Assembly: GCA_902495705.1 (NCBI GenBank)
Contig: CABUXT010000015.1
Location: forward strand, 1-48,514
Length of the DNA: 48,514 bases
DNA from: an uncultured cyanobacterium
GTDB taxonomy: Bacteria; Cyanobacteriota; Vampirovibrionia; Gastranaerophilales; Gastranaerophilaceae
Direction of reading: 5' to 3'
Shown here: piece by piece, positions 13,407 to 22,346 of the stretch
How the letters are laid out: each line of letters opens with the position of its first letter
How positions within the stretch are numbered: position 1 is the stretch's first letter
Position numbers and translations under genes: made by a program
The notes under the pieces: model-generated
The model's input: only the letters and a program-made list of their open reading frames with translations
Databases searched by the model: none
What the model was told of the DNA's origin: nothing

Positions 13407-14237
13407 TTACATATCTAAAGCAATATCAAGGGTTGGGGCTTTGGCAACAATTGCACTTGATGAAATTATATCAACACCACATTCTGCAATCGCACGAACT
13501 GTCTCCAATCGAACATTTCCACTAGCCTCAACAATTGCGCGGTGGTCAATCAATTTAACAGCCTCTTTCATCTCATCCAGTGACATATTATCAAGCATAA
13601 TAATATCAACCCCCAAAGGCAAAGCCTCTTTAATTTGGTCAATTGTATCACACTCAAGTTCAACCTTATGGGCGTGGGACAAATTCGCCTTAACCATTTT
13701 TACAGCATTTGTTACAGAACCTGCCACCTGAATGTGGTTATCTTTAATCATCGCACAATCTGAAAGATTAAATCTGTGCAATGCGCCACCACCAACTTTT
13801 ACTGAATATTTTTCAAACGCTCTAAAGTTTGGAGTGGTTTTTCTTGTATCAACGATTTTGCAAGGCAAATCACCGATTGCTTGTTGATATTTGTGAGTTT
13901 CTGTCGCGATACCGCTCATTCTTTGAATATAATTTAGAGAAACTCTTTCCCCAAGCAACAAATATTTTCCTGCCCCATGAAGAGTTGCAAGGACATCACC
14001 TTTTTTGATTTTATCCCCATCTTTAAAATGCAAATCAACTTGAACCTTGTCTGACAAAACTCTAAACACAGTCTTAAAAACTTCAAGACCGCAAATAATA
14101 CCTTCGCAGCGAGAAACCAAAGATGCCGTAAAAATTTTATCTTCGCCTACAATACTTTCGGTTGTAACATCGCCAAATCCGATATCTTCCATCAAAGCAG
14201 ATTTAACATGGTCTTCTACATAAAAATTACTTAGCAA
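13407..14237 (-). CDS. nadC: Nicotinate-nucleotide pyrophosphorylase (carboxylating)
   Basis: Quinolinate phosphoribosyltransferase: quinolinate + PRPP to nicotinate mononucleotide + CO2 + PPi, the third step of de novo NAD synthesis. The 276-residue protein shows the family blocks EDIGFGDVTTE (residues 16-26), RMSGIATETHKY, the active-site RKTTPNFRAFEKYSVKVGGG (about residues 133-152), HRFNLSDCAMIKDNH and the C-terminal DIIMLDNMS. The length is typical. Its start overlaps the end of nadB by 11 bases, so translation is coupled. nadA (quinolinate synthase) is not in the window. Confidence 0.96.
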   Translation of the reverse strand: MLSNFYVEDHVKSALMEDIGFGDVTTESIVGEDKIFTASLVSRCEGIICGLEVFKTVFRVLSDKVQVDLHFKDGDKIKKGDVLATLHGAGKYLLLGERVSLNYIQRMSGIATETHKYQQAIGDLPCKIVDTRKTTPNFRAFEKYSVKVGGGALHRFNLSDCAMIKDNHIQVAGSVTNAVKMVKANLSHAHKVELECDTIDQIKEALPLGVDIIMLDNMSLDEMKEAVKLIDHRAIVEASGNVRLETVRAIAECGVDIISSSAIVAKAPTLDIALDM

Positions 14238-15846
14238 AACTTACTTCTCCTTTTTCTTTCATTATCAAGCTGTGTTCGCAATCCTCACTTGTTTCAAGGT
14301 AATCTGTACGGTAATGAGCACCTCTTGATTCCTTGCGGTTTAGTGCAGATTTTACAATCAAACTTGCGGTTATCAACATATTTCTAAATTCGTATTCATC
14401 TTTTGACAGGCATTTATAATCGCGATGAAATTCTTTGCTCAATTGTTCGATATCAGCCAAGGCTTGTTTCAAGGATTTTTCATCACGATAAATTCCTACA
14501 TTATCCCACATTGTATTTTGAAGTTTTGATTTCAAACTTGCGATATCCACTTTTGAAAAATCACATTTTTCATCATATTTTGAGATAATGTTTTCAAATT
14601 TTTTATCATCAACATTTTCAAAAGATAAGTCTTTATTTTTTAGAAATTCAGATGCCTCATAAGCACAAACTACACATTCTAAAAGCGAATTACTTGCCAA
14701 TCGGTTTGCCCCATGCAAACCTGTTGATGAAACTTCACCAATTGCGTAAAGCCCTTTTATTGAAGTTTCACCTTTCAAATTAGTTTTAACACCGCCCATA
14801 AAATAGTGTGCAGCAGGCGCAACTGGAATCAAATCTTTTGAAATATCAATATTTGAGTCCATACATTTTTTACCGATTGTAGGGAATCTTTTTGACAACT
14901 TTTCTTTTCCGATAACTGTTGCATCAAGATAAACATTTTGGACATTGTTATCGCGCATTTCACAATAATTTGCACGAGCAACGATATCACGCGGAGCAAG
15001 CTCTTTTTTCTCATGATATTTTGCCATATATTGATGTCCTGATTTGTCGCAAAGTTTTGCACCTTCACCACGCACAGCCTCACTAATCAAAAATCTGTTA
15101 TGATTAACTTTATCATCAATTGCTAAAGCAGTTGGGTGGAATTGAACAAACTCCATATCCTGCAAAACCGCACCGGCACGATAAGCTAGTGCAAAACCGT
15201 CTCCTGTCGCACCTGATGGGTTTGTTGTGTATTTGTAAAGTTGACCGATTCCGCCTGTAGCCAAAATTAAACAATGAGAATTAATTGTTTCGTATTCATC
15301 ATTTTGGGAATGATAAACAATAACTCCGCCACATTCAGAATTTTTCACCAACAAATCAACCGCATCGGTATTTTCATAAACTTTGATATTTTTGTTATTT
15401 TTTACGGCAGCACATAATGCAATTTCGATTTCTCGTCCTGTTGCATCTCCACCTGAATGTAAAATTCTGCGCACACTGTGAGCAGCCTCTTTGGTCAGTG
15501 TAAAGTTTCCGTTTTCGTCTCTATCAAATTCAACTCCGAACTTCAACAAATCGCGCACAACTTTATCCGAATTTTCACTGATAAATTTAATTGTGTTGAT
15601 TTCGCTCAAACCTGCGCCTGCTCGAATTGTATCTGTCACGTGAGATTCAACCGAGTCGTTTTTATTGTCTTTTAATACGGCAACCATACCACCTTGTGCG
15701 TAGTAAGAATTACTTTCGCCAAGTTGAGATTTTGTAATCAACAAAACTCCATCAGGTAAGTCTAATTGCTGTTCAATCTTTAATGCAGCGTACAAGCCTG
15801 CAATTCCGCTTCCGATTATAACCGCTGAAAATTTGGAGTATTTCAT
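14227..15846 (-). CDS. nadB: L-aspartate oxidase
   Basis: FAD enzyme that oxidises L-aspartate to iminoaspartate, the first step of de novo NAD synthesis. The 539-residue protein begins with the Rossmann motif VIIGSGIAGLYAAL (residues 10-23) and has the succinate-dehydrogenase-like FAD segments SYYAQGGMVAVL and RRILHSGGDATG. It also shows ILATGGIGQLY, EFVQFHPTAL and near residue 379 the GEVSSTGLHGANRLASNSLL block. The C-terminal helical domain (about 425-520) is present. It uses O2 or fumarate in other bacteria; fumarate is likelier in an anaerobe. First gene of a nadBC pair. Confidence 0.96.
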   Translation of the reverse strand: MKYSKFSAVIIGSGIAGLYAALKIEQQLDLPDGVLLITKSQLGESNSYYAQGGMVAVLKDNKNDSVESHVTDTIRAGAGLSEINTIKFISENSDKVVRDLLKFGVEFDRDENGNFTLTKEAAHSVRRILHSGGDATGREIEIALCAAVKNNKNIKVYENTDAVDLLVKNSECGGVIVYHSQNDEYETINSHCLILATGGIGQLYKYTTNPSGATGDGFALAYRAGAVLQDMEFVQFHPTALAIDDKVNHNRFLISEAVRGEGAKLCDKSGHQYMAKYHEKKELAPRDIVARANYCEMRDNNVQNVYLDATVIGKEKLSKRFPTIGKKCMDSNIDISKDLIPVAPAAHYFMGGVKTNLKGETSIKGLYAIGEVSSTGLHGANRLASNSLLECVVCAYEASEFLKNKDLSFENVDDKKFENIISKYDEKCDFSKVDIASLKSKLQNTMWDNVGIYRDEKSLKQALADIEQLSKEFHRDYKCLSKDEYEFRNMLITASLIVKSALNRKESRGAHYRTDYLETSEDCEHSLIMKEKGEVSFAK

Positions 15847-16077
15847 ATATTTATTATCCTGTGTTTTGTATTTTCCTCATACTATAACAAACAGAGAAGT
15901 TTCGCCATAAAATTAAATATTAAAATTTTATAAATATAAATAAAAATAAAAAATATTATTTAATAACAAACATAAACCTCAATAATAATAGCCGTATCAA
16001 ACCGCCACAAAACAGATACCGCCAATCAACCAAAACAATATAATAATAAAAAAATAACCGTTAAGGAGTGAGAAATT

Positions 16078-16746
16078 ATGATTAATTCAGCAATAAAATT
16101 ACTGCTTGTAGAAGACCACAAACTTATGCGAGTAGGTTTGAAATCTCTGTTTGAGGAGCAAGACGGACTGGAAGTCACCTCAGAAGCTCAAAACGGACAT
16201 GAGGCAATTGAAAAATTCAAAACCACTCACCCTGATGTAACCTTGATGGACATAGGTTTGCCTGATATGTCAGGAATTGAGGCGACAAAAAAGATTCTTG
16301 AACTCAACACCAATGCAAAAGTCATTATGCTGACATCTCACCTAAGTGAGCAAGAAGTTCTTGATGCACTACAAACAGGGGCTTGCGCCTATGTAATGAA
16401 AGATATTAATACAGACATTTTAAAAATGATTATCCAAACAATAAAAGAAGGTGCGATGTGGATTGACCCGCTTGCCGTACCGATTTTGAGAGACAAAAAT
16501 TGTGGAATTGTTCCGCAAAGGCAAATGTCACGTGCAATGTTTCGCGAACAACATTCAAACCTGACTCAAAGAGAATACGAAGTTTTAAAACTCGTTGTAG
16601 ATGGGAAATCAAACAACGAAATCGCAGAAGCCCTAACGATTTCTGCCCACACGGCAAAAGCTCATGTTTGTAATATTATCCAAAAACTTGTAGTGGATGA
16701 TAGAACTCAAGCCGCCGTTAAAGCGTTGAAAGAAGGACTTGTTTAA
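16078..16746 (+). CDS. NarL/FixJ-type response regulator
   Basis: A 222-residue two-component regulator. Residues 7-125 are the receiver domain, with acidic pocket ED near 14-15, the phosphoacceptor Asp in TLMDIGLPDMSG (about residue 58), Thr/Ser in MLTSH (about 87) and Lys in YVMKD (about 108). Residues 160-222 form a LuxR-type HTH (LTQREYEVLKLVVDGKSNNE ... ISAHTAKAHVCNI). AAGGAGTGAG precedes the ATG. No kinase gene is adjacent, so it is an orphan here; the kinase at 22604 is of the OmpR-partner type and is a poor match. A terminator follows. Confidence 0.93.
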   Translation: MINSAIKLLLVEDHKLMRVGLKSLFEEQDGLEVTSEAQNGHEAIEKFKTTHPDVTLMDIGLPDMSGIEATKKILELNTNAKVIMLTSHLSEQEVLDALQTGACAYVMKDINTDILKMIIQTIKEGAMWIDPLAVPILRDKNCGIVPQRQMSRAMFREQHSNLTQREYEVLKLVVDGKSNNEIAEALTISAHTAKAHVCNIIQKLVVDDRTQAAVKALKEGLV

Positions 16747-16758
16747 ACATACGAAAAG

Positions 16759-16786
16759 GGAGCCTATAAAATAAGCTCCCTTATTG
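16759..16786 (+). terminator. Terminator after response regulator gene
   Basis: GGGAGC-ctataaaataa-GCTCCC followed by TTATT. It has six GC-rich pairs and a moderate T tail, 13 bases after the stop codon. Confidence 0.7.
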
Positions 16787-16805
16787 CAACAAGTGCAATC
16801 AAACT

Positions 16806-16945
16806 TTATGCGGCATTTTCTTGTCTAATCAGGCGCAAAACATTAGTTGCAACTGTAGACTGTATTTCTGTTTCCGAATCTTTCAGATATTCAAATGTCA
16901 TAAATAAAAATCTGTTTTGTCATACCAACGACTGCGCATTTTATA
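16806..16945 (-). pseudogene. Possible small protein split into two overlapping frames
   Basis: On the minus strand a good AAAAAGGAGT precedes an ATG (about 16943) that encodes only 13 residues, starting MRSRWYDK. Its TGA overlaps the ATG (16901) of a second frame encoding 31 residues, with TFEYLKDSETEIQSTVA and ending RLIRQENAA. The second frame lacks its own ribosome-binding site. The T-rich junction (GATTTTTATTTATG) suggests an indel that split one short protein of about 45 residues, or coupled translation of two peptides. The family is unknown. Confidence 0.35.
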
Positions 16946-17078
16946 CTCCTTTTTATATCCCTTATATATATTATAAGATATCTTGACTGGTTTTTAAAGT
17001 CTAATACTTTAGAATTAATACATTGCTTAATAAATAATTCTAAAATTTTTCGTTTATAATTAGAAAAAAGGGCAAAAA

Positions 17079-18137
17079 ATGGAAGATAACAAAAAAGAAA
17101 AAATCGCGGTTGTCGCACTATCAGGCGGAGTTGACAGTTCAGTTACAGCGTTTTTATTACAAAAAAAAGGCTATAAAGTAATCGGTTTGACAGGAAAAAT
17201 GGTAAATACGCCTGCTGCTGACACAATTTGCAAAAACGCAAAAGATGTTGCGGATAAACTCGGAATTGAGCACCACGTTTTAGATGTAACAAAAAATTTC
17301 CAACAAAAAGTTATCGACTATTTTGAAAATTCCTACAAAAACGGCGAAACTCCAAACCCTTGTATCGTATGTAATCAATTTATCAAATGGGGTGAACTTT
17401 TTGACTATGCAATAAATGAACTCCACGCAGATATTTTTACAACAGGTCATTACGCTGATATTAGACAAATTGATGGGGTATATAAGCTATACCCTGCAAA
17501 AGATGAACATAAAGACCAATTGTATTTTTTGTATCGACTTGAACAAAAACAACTTTCTAAAACAGTTTTTCCGCTATATGAATACGAAAAATCACAAGTT
17601 AAACAAATGGCAATAGATTTTGACTTGCCGTCTAAATCCTCAAAAGAAAGTCAAGATATTTGTTTTATCCAAAAACCAAACACAACAAAAAAATATTTGA
17701 TTGACAAGTTTGGCGAAATCGAAGGTGATTTTATTGAAATTCCGACAGGTAAAAAACTCGGAACGCACAAAGGGCACTATCTATACACAATCGGTCAAAG
17801 AAAAGGGATTGGTATTGCTGCCCCTTATCCGCTATACGTAATAAATATTGACGCAGAAAAAAATATTGTATACCTTGGCAAACGCGAAGATGATTTCCGC
17901 ACAAAACTTGTTATTGAGAATTTGAATTTTTCATACCCAATTGAAGAAAAAAGTTTTGATGCTCTTGTCAAAATCCGCTACAACATGCCTGCAAAAAAGG
18001 CAAAAGTTCAGCTAATTGATGACAAGATTGAAATTGAGTTCTACGAACCTGTGAACTCAGTAACCCCAGGGCAAGCAGGGGTAATTTATGACCTCAATGA
18101 CGGACATTTGATTGGCGGCGGCACAGTTTGTTGGTAG
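17079..18137 (+). CDS. mnmA: tRNA-specific 2-thiouridylase MnmA
   Basis: Adds sulfur to U34 of tRNA-Lys, -Glu and -Gln using ATP and a persulfide relay. The 352-residue protein has the PP-loop ALSGGVDSSVTAFLL (residues 13-27), the catalytic Cys in PNPCIVCNQFIKWG (about residues 92-105), HYADI and KDQLYFLY. The second redox Cys lies in ESQDICFI (about residue 195) and the C-terminal block is YTIGQRKGIGI. It ends in GGGTVCW. It is preceded by an AT-rich region and stands alone, followed by repeats. Confidence 0.96.
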   Translation: MEDNKKEKIAVVALSGGVDSSVTAFLLQKKGYKVIGLTGKMVNTPAADTICKNAKDVADKLGIEHHVLDVTKNFQQKVIDYFENSYKNGETPNPCIVCNQFIKWGELFDYAINELHADIFTTGHYADIRQIDGVYKLYPAKDEHKDQLYFLYRLEQKQLSKTVFPLYEYEKSQVKQMAIDFDLPSKSSKESQDICFIQKPNTTKKYLIDKFGEIEGDFIEIPTGKKLGTHKGHYLYTIGQRKGIGIAAPYPLYVINIDAEKNIVYLGKREDDFRTKLVIENLNFSYPIEEKSFDALVKIRYNMPAKKAKVQLIDDKIEIEFYEPVNSVTPGQAGVIYDLNDGHLIGGGTVCW

Positions 18138-18149
18138 AGGGTTGGCTTT

Positions 18150-18235
18150 CCCCTACAAGTCTTGTTGTGGATTACCACGTCACTCCGTCAATACCAATTG
18201 ATACATTTACAAGTAAACTTTCCTCGTAATGACGT
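18150..18235 (+). repeat. 86-bp GGATTACCAC/TCGTAATGACG repeat, copy 1
   Basis: Conserved ends 'cttgttgtggattaccacgt' and 'aagtaaactttcctcgtaat' plus gacg surround a variable middle. Further copies are at 33541-33627 and 48331-48404. The outer parts (ATTACCACGTC and the distal TCGTAATGACG) are only partly complementary, so it is not a simple hairpin. Confidence 0.75.
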
Positions 18236-18403
18236 ATAATAAAGTAGGTTGGGCTCACTAGCCCAACATTTAATTTGTCGGCATGGCAATGCCGACCTAC
18301 GTAAAACAACATGTCATTCTGAAAGCTTAGAAAATTTATGCGAACTTTGTGAGCATAAAATTTTCATGCTGTTCAGAATCTCTAATTGAACATCTCTCAC
18401 TTT

Positions 18404-18479
18404 ACCCTCAGCCATACGGCACGCAGTCTCACACAACTCGCATTGCTCGTTGGTTCGGCTAGTGTCCCTAGGAGAGGGT
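18404..18479 (+). repeat. CCATACGGCACGCAGTCTC repeat, copy 1
   Basis: 76 bp beginning CCCTCAGCCATACGGCACGC and ending GGAGAGGGT, so CCCTC and GAGGG close it as an inverted pair. It is nearly identical to 22474-22549, with only a few changes, and degraded relatives lie near 2217-2250 and 12960-13040. Confidence 0.75.
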
Positions 18480-18517
18480 TTGTCATTCCGAACTTGTTTC
18501 AGAATGACATAACCTAC

Positions 18518-19828
18518 CTAAATCACGCTTTCCGGTGGATGCGCGATTTCATATTCAACACGTTCTTTGATTGCCCCAATCGGCTCATAATACGGTGACA
18601 CCGTCATAATTTGAGCCGCAACATCAGGATAATAATAAATAAACCTCAATTCACTTGTTGTCAAAGGTTTTTGGGTATGAACGTTTGCATATCTGGCAAG
18701 TTCTAAAATGTTTCTTGCTTCATGTTCATCCTTAAATTCAAGTTCAAGGTTATTATATACGTTTCTGAACCCTTTAATACCGCCGTATTCCCCTGTTGTA
18801 ATCATTCTGCCTGTTTCAATAATTTCAGGTTCCCCTCTGCCAAGCTCTTCAAAATCATACAACTCATAATTTCTTCTGTCTTTTAATGCGCCATCAGCGT
18901 GGATTCCTGATTCGTGCGCAAAAGCATTATCACCGACTGCAGGTTGGTTTATCGGAATATTTACACCAAAAGCGTAAGCAGTATATTTCGCCAAATGCCA
19001 AGCTCTATCAAGCTTGATATTTTCATCAATTTTATACTTACCTTTAAACCCTGCTGATTTTAAACAAGCCAACAAACAAGAAACCAAATCAGCATTTCCT
19101 GCTCTTTCACCCATTCCATTGATTGCAGTATTGATATACGCATCAACACCAGCGTCAATTGCTGCCCTTGCACCCATCACAGAACAAGCGGTAGCCATTC
19201 CTAAATCATTATGGAAGTGCATTTCTATCGGCATATTTGTCGCTTTTGCAATTTTATAAATTCTGTCATAAGTTGTTTTAGGGTCCTCAAAACCCAAAGT
19301 ATCACAATATCTGAATCTGTGCGCACCTGATTTTTTAGCCTCCGTCGCATATTTAATCAAGAAGTCAATATCACTTCTTGAGGCATCCTCAGCATTAACT
19401 CCGATAATTTTAGCCCCTTTATCCGTCGCACATTCAACAGCCTCTTTAGTCATTTTTATAATATCATCAGGAGTTTTTTTACCTTGATATTTACCTGTAA
19501 TCATTTGTTCTGAAGTTGATTGGGACAAGTTGACATACTTTAGTTCAGGAACATTTTTGAATGAAGACTCGACATCAGATGCGATACCGCGCATCCAGCC
19601 TGAAAGTTTAGTTTTCTTGATTGCTCCACGTCTGACCAATTCCAAATTACCGTTCAAATAATTCAATTCGTGCTGAGTTGTAGGGAATCCAAATTCTGAC
19701 TGAGTTATTCCCATATCGTCAAGCATAAGGTTTATGATAGTTTTTTCTAACTTTGCCAACCCTAATCTTGATGTTTGAACACCGTCTCTGTTAGTTACAT
19801 CTACAAAATAAATTCTGTTTTCACTCAT
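18518..19828 (-). CDS. Homocitrate synthase / isopropylmalate synthase-family enzyme
   Basis: A 436-residue aldolase-type acyltransferase of the HMGL-like TIM-barrel family. It condenses acetyl-CoA with a 2-oxo acid. Visible residues are the substrate-binding NRDGVQTSR (residues 12-20, where LRDG is usual), the metal-binding HFHNDLGMA (about 203-211) and INGMGERAGNADLV (about 234-247). The C-terminal part has the GDNAFAHESGIHADG motif common to homocitrate and isopropylmalate synthases. NifV-type homocitrate synthase is the closest general label, but no nif or lysine genes are near, so the substrate is uncertain. The ATG at 19828 is chosen for GAGGATAGAGAT upstream; an in-frame start 39 bases earlier is less supported. 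Confidence 0.85.
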   Translation of the reverse strand: MSENRIYFVDVTNRDGVQTSRLGLAKLEKTIINLMLDDMGITQSEFGFPTTQHELNYLNGNLELVRRGAIKKTKLSGWMRGIASDVESSFKNVPELKYVNLSQSTSEQMITGKYQGKKTPDDIIKMTKEAVECATDKGAKIIGVNAEDASRSDIDFLIKYATEAKKSGAHRFRYCDTLGFEDPKTTYDRIYKIAKATNMPIEMHFHNDLGMATACSVMGARAAIDAGVDAYINTAINGMGERAGNADLVSCLLACLKSAGFKGKYKIDENIKLDRAWHLAKYTAYAFGVNIPINQPAVGDNAFAHESGIHADGALKDRRNYELYDFEELGRGEPEIIETGRMITTGEYGGIKGFRNVYNNLELEFKDEHEARNILELARYANVHTQKPLTTSELRFIYYYPDVAAQIMTVSPYYEPIGAIKERVEYEIAHPPESVI

Positions 19829-19883
19829 ATCTCTATCCTCATTCAATATAAATTCCATTATACACAAAATTATGTTAATTCAC

Positions 19884-19912
19884 TTGCTTTTTTATATAAA
19901 ATTAATTAGAAT
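19884..19912 (+). promoter_or_regulatory. Promoter of the TPR-protein gene
   Basis: TTGCTT at 19884-19889, 17 bases, TAGAAT at 19907-19912. The expected transcript start (about 19919) lies after the first in-frame ATG (19915), which is why a later start codon is chosen for the gene. Confidence 0.6.
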
Positions 19913-19932
19913 AAATGATAAAGAGCTGTTTT

Positions 19933-21534
19933 ATGAATATGAAGAACGATACAACAATTTTAGATAAAAAAATTAACAAAGAAGTTAAAGGCGGAAATGT
20001 AAAATCCGCAATTGAATTATGCCAAATAGGATTACAAAAAGACCCAACAAACGCAAATCTACACTTGCGTTTAGGCGATTTGTATTTGGCTTGGCACTTG
20101 GATATTTATTCATCTTGCCAATATATTGATGAGGCTATCACAGAATACCAAATCGCATTAGAATCATTTATCGATTCTGCCGAAATTTATTTCAAAATCG
20201 GTATGGCACAGTTTTATAAAGGCGATTTAGATAAAGCCATCAACTACTTTGACAATGCGGTTTCTAAAGACCCTAAATATGCAAAAGCATACTATATGCT
20301 AGCAGAAACTTACACTAAAAAAGCCAGATTTTTGGATGCCGAAATTAACGCGAAAAAAGCTATCCAATATGCGCCATTGTCAAGTTCGCGCGCACATTAC
20401 CTACTGCATAATTTGTACAAAGTTTCATCATTTCGAGTATTAAAAAACAAAATTAAATCAGCTTACGAATATCTTATGTCAGCAGTGACATTACCTTTTG
20501 ACAAAGACGGAATCAAAAAAGTCAAAGAATCTTTGACATATATCAAATTCTTGCCAATTCTTTTCAAAGGATATGTGCAAGTTCAAACAAAAGGACTTGA
20601 TGAGGCACTTGACATTTATATTGATGCAATCGACAAAGCTCCGGGGTTTGTCCCATTATATTGCTTGCTTGGCGATATTTATTCATCCCTTGGACAATTT
20701 GAAAACGCTATCACAGAATACAAAATGGCAATTTGGTTGGACAACTTGAACATCCCTGCATATAGACATCTTTGCAAGGCGTATGAAGATTTGGGCGACT
20801 ATGACAATGCCATAGATGTTTACAAAAAACTTATCCAAATTATGCCAAACATGCCTGAATTTCATTCAAACTTGGCAAACATTTTATATGTAAAAGGAGA
20901 CGTTGACGGTGCTGTATCTCATTTCCAAACAGCAGTAACCCTGAACCCAAGCAAAGAATGGACAAGCGTTGTAAACCAAACTTTAGGTTTTGTATTCCAA
21001 GAGGCTAAACAAGATTTAGATGCTGCAATCACTTCTTATCAAAGCGCATATCTTCTAACTCCTGAAGATATTGATATTTATATCAATTTGGGCAGCGCAT
21101 TTTATGATAAAGAAGATTATGATAACGCTCTTGCAGTTTATCGCAATGCACTTGACCTTGACCCACAAAATGCAAAAATCCACTGTAATTTAGGATTCTT
21201 ATACTGGGGCAAAGGCGACACGGACGAGGCAATCAGGGAATACGAATTAGCAATCGAATTTGACAAAAACTATGATATTGCTTACAACAACCTTGGCGTA
21301 ATTTACCTTGATGATTTGGGCAGAGTTCAAAAAGCGATTGAAATGTTCAAAAAATCAGTTGAATGTAACCCAAATTATGCACTTGCTCATTTCAATTTGG
21401 CTCGTTCAATCGCAATCACAGGCGATAAGATTGAGGCTGCAAAATTATACCAAATCGCACAAGATGTAAACAAAATTACAAACGAAATCGACCCTCAAGA
21501 TATCACAGACAAAATCAATGCTTTGTTTGATTAA
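19933..21534 (+). CDS. Tetratricopeptide repeat (TPR) protein
   Basis: A 533-residue soluble protein made of about ten to twelve TPR units of 34 residues, for example AEIYFKIGMAQFYKGDLDKA, AYYMLAETYTKKARFLDAEI and AYNNLGVIYLDDLGRVQKAI. The repeats are interrupted around residues 155-200 by a less regular segment. TPR stacks bind peptides and scaffold complexes. There is no signal peptide or enzyme domain. The start at 19933 is chosen because the promoter's transcript start lies beyond the upstream ATG at 19915. The HEPN/MNT pair begins 14 bases after its stop and is probably in the same transcript. A role in that system is possible but unproven. Confidence 0.88.
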   Translation: MNMKNDTTILDKKINKEVKGGNVKSAIELCQIGLQKDPTNANLHLRLGDLYLAWHLDIYSSCQYIDEAITEYQIALESFIDSAEIYFKIGMAQFYKGDLDKAINYFDNAVSKDPKYAKAYYMLAETYTKKARFLDAEINAKKAIQYAPLSSSRAHYLLHNLYKVSSFRVLKNKIKSAYEYLMSAVTLPFDKDGIKKVKESLTYIKFLPILFKGYVQVQTKGLDEALDIYIDAIDKAPGFVPLYCLLGDIYSSLGQFENAITEYKMAIWLDNLNIPAYRHLCKAYEDLGDYDNAIDVYKKLIQIMPNMPEFHSNLANILYVKGDVDGAVSHFQTAVTLNPSKEWTSVVNQTLGFVFQEAKQDLDAAITSYQSAYLLTPEDIDIYINLGSAFYDKEDYDNALAVYRNALDLDPQNAKIHCNLGFLYWGKGDTDEAIREYELAIEFDKNYDIAYNNLGVIYLDDLGRVQKAIEMFKKSVECNPNYALAHFNLARSIAITGDKIEAAKLYQIAQDVNKITNEIDPQDITDKINALFD

Positions 21535-21548
21535 TGGGAGTTATAGAG

Positions 21549-21971
21549 ATGGAAATTGATATTACAAATCTAAAATCTGCACTTCAAACTCTACAAGCAA
21601 GTATGAAAACCCTTGAGGAAAACAAATCTTGTGATTTTGTTGATATGCTTGAAGATTCTTGTATCAAAAGATTTGAATACACTCTTGAAATTGCCAGAAA
21701 AACAATGAAAAGAGTGCTAAAAAAGCTTTATGGAAAACCTGAAGAAGAATTAACAGTAAATAACACTTTCCGCCTAATGCAAGGTTACAAACTTATTCCG
21801 CAATGGGAGAATTGGAAAGAATACTACGAAAAGAGAAACAACACTGCACATGAATACAATTTGGAAAAATCAAGAGCATTAATTGAAATTATCCCCAGAT
21901 TTATTACTGATACAAATACATTAATTAGAAATATTGAAGGAAAACTTAAAAATGATTCCTGGAATAACTGA
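21549..21971 (+). CDS. hepT: HEPN-domain toxin (HepT / HI0074-like)
   Basis: A 140-residue helical HEPN protein of the nucleotidyltransferase substrate-binding family. It carries the RNase-type motif R-x4-H-x-Y as RNNTAHEY (about residues 96-103), the signature of HEPN toxins. The conserved CIKRFEYTLEIA and a TVNNTFR segment match the HI0074 family. GGGAG lies eight bases before the ATG. The partner nucleotidyltransferase starts inside its last codons, with 20 bases of overlap. In studied pairs the MNT adds AMP groups to the HEPN Tyr and silences it. Confidence 0.9.
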   Translation: MEIDITNLKSALQTLQASMKTLEENKSCDFVDMLEDSCIKRFEYTLEIARKTMKRVLKKLYGKPEEELTVNNTFRLMQGYKLIPQWENWKEYYEKRNNTAHEYNLEKSRALIEIIPRFITDTNTLIRNIEGKLKNDSWNN

Positions 21972-22236
21972 TAAAGAATTTGAAATCATAAAAAACATTT
22001 TAGATAAATACGAGGGAGAATTTTACGCCTACGGTTCGCGCGTCAAAGGTGATTTTTCTGACCTTTCTGATTTGGATATATTAGTAAAATCCGAAAATTA
22101 CGAACAAATTATTTCTAATTTAAAATACGAATTTGACCAAAGCTTGCTTCCATATATCGTAAATTTTGCAGATTTCCATTCAATGGATAATCATTTTTAT
22201 AATTTGATTAAATATTCACTTGTTAGGATTAAATAA
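21952..22236 (+). CDS. mntA: Minimal nucleotidyltransferase antitoxin (MntA-like)
   Basis: A 94-residue protein of the MNT class of polymerase-beta-type nucleotidyltransferases. It has the GSRVKGDFSDLSDLDI motif at about residues 30-45 (GSxxxG and the catalytic DxD), and a possible third acidic residue in NFADF. It overlaps hepT, so the two are translated together. In HEPN/MNT toxin-antitoxin pairs this enzyme AMPylates the toxin. The start at 21952 (MIPGITD) is preferred to an earlier in-frame ATG that would lie deeper in hepT. Confidence 0.9.
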   Translation: MIPGITDKEFEIIKNILDKYEGEFYAYGSRVKGDFSDLSDLDILVKSENYEQIISNLKYEFDQSLLPYIVNFADFHSMDNHFYNLIKYSLVRIK

Positions 22237-22346
22237 CAGACAACTTTGCACCCTTGGCGAAATGTAGGTCGGCTAGTGGCCCTAGAATGGGTATCATGTC
22301 ACCCTGAACTTGTTTCAGGGTCTCAAATTGAGCAACTTATATCATT

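Larger units (their letters stand above)
18138..18517. repeat. Intergenic repeat block after mnmA
   Basis: No gene. It contains, in order, the GGATTACCACGTCACTCCGT repeat (18150-18235), GTAGGTTGGGC/GCCCAAC palindrome (18244-18268), GTCGGCATGGCAATGCCGAC (18277-18300), an extended palindrome 18313-18380 with outer GTCATTCTGAA/TTCAGAATC arms, the CCATACGGCACGCAGTCTC repeat (18404-18479) and a TTCCGAACTTGTTTCAGAA palindrome (about 18485-18507). This is the densest stack of different families in the window. Confidence 0.75.
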
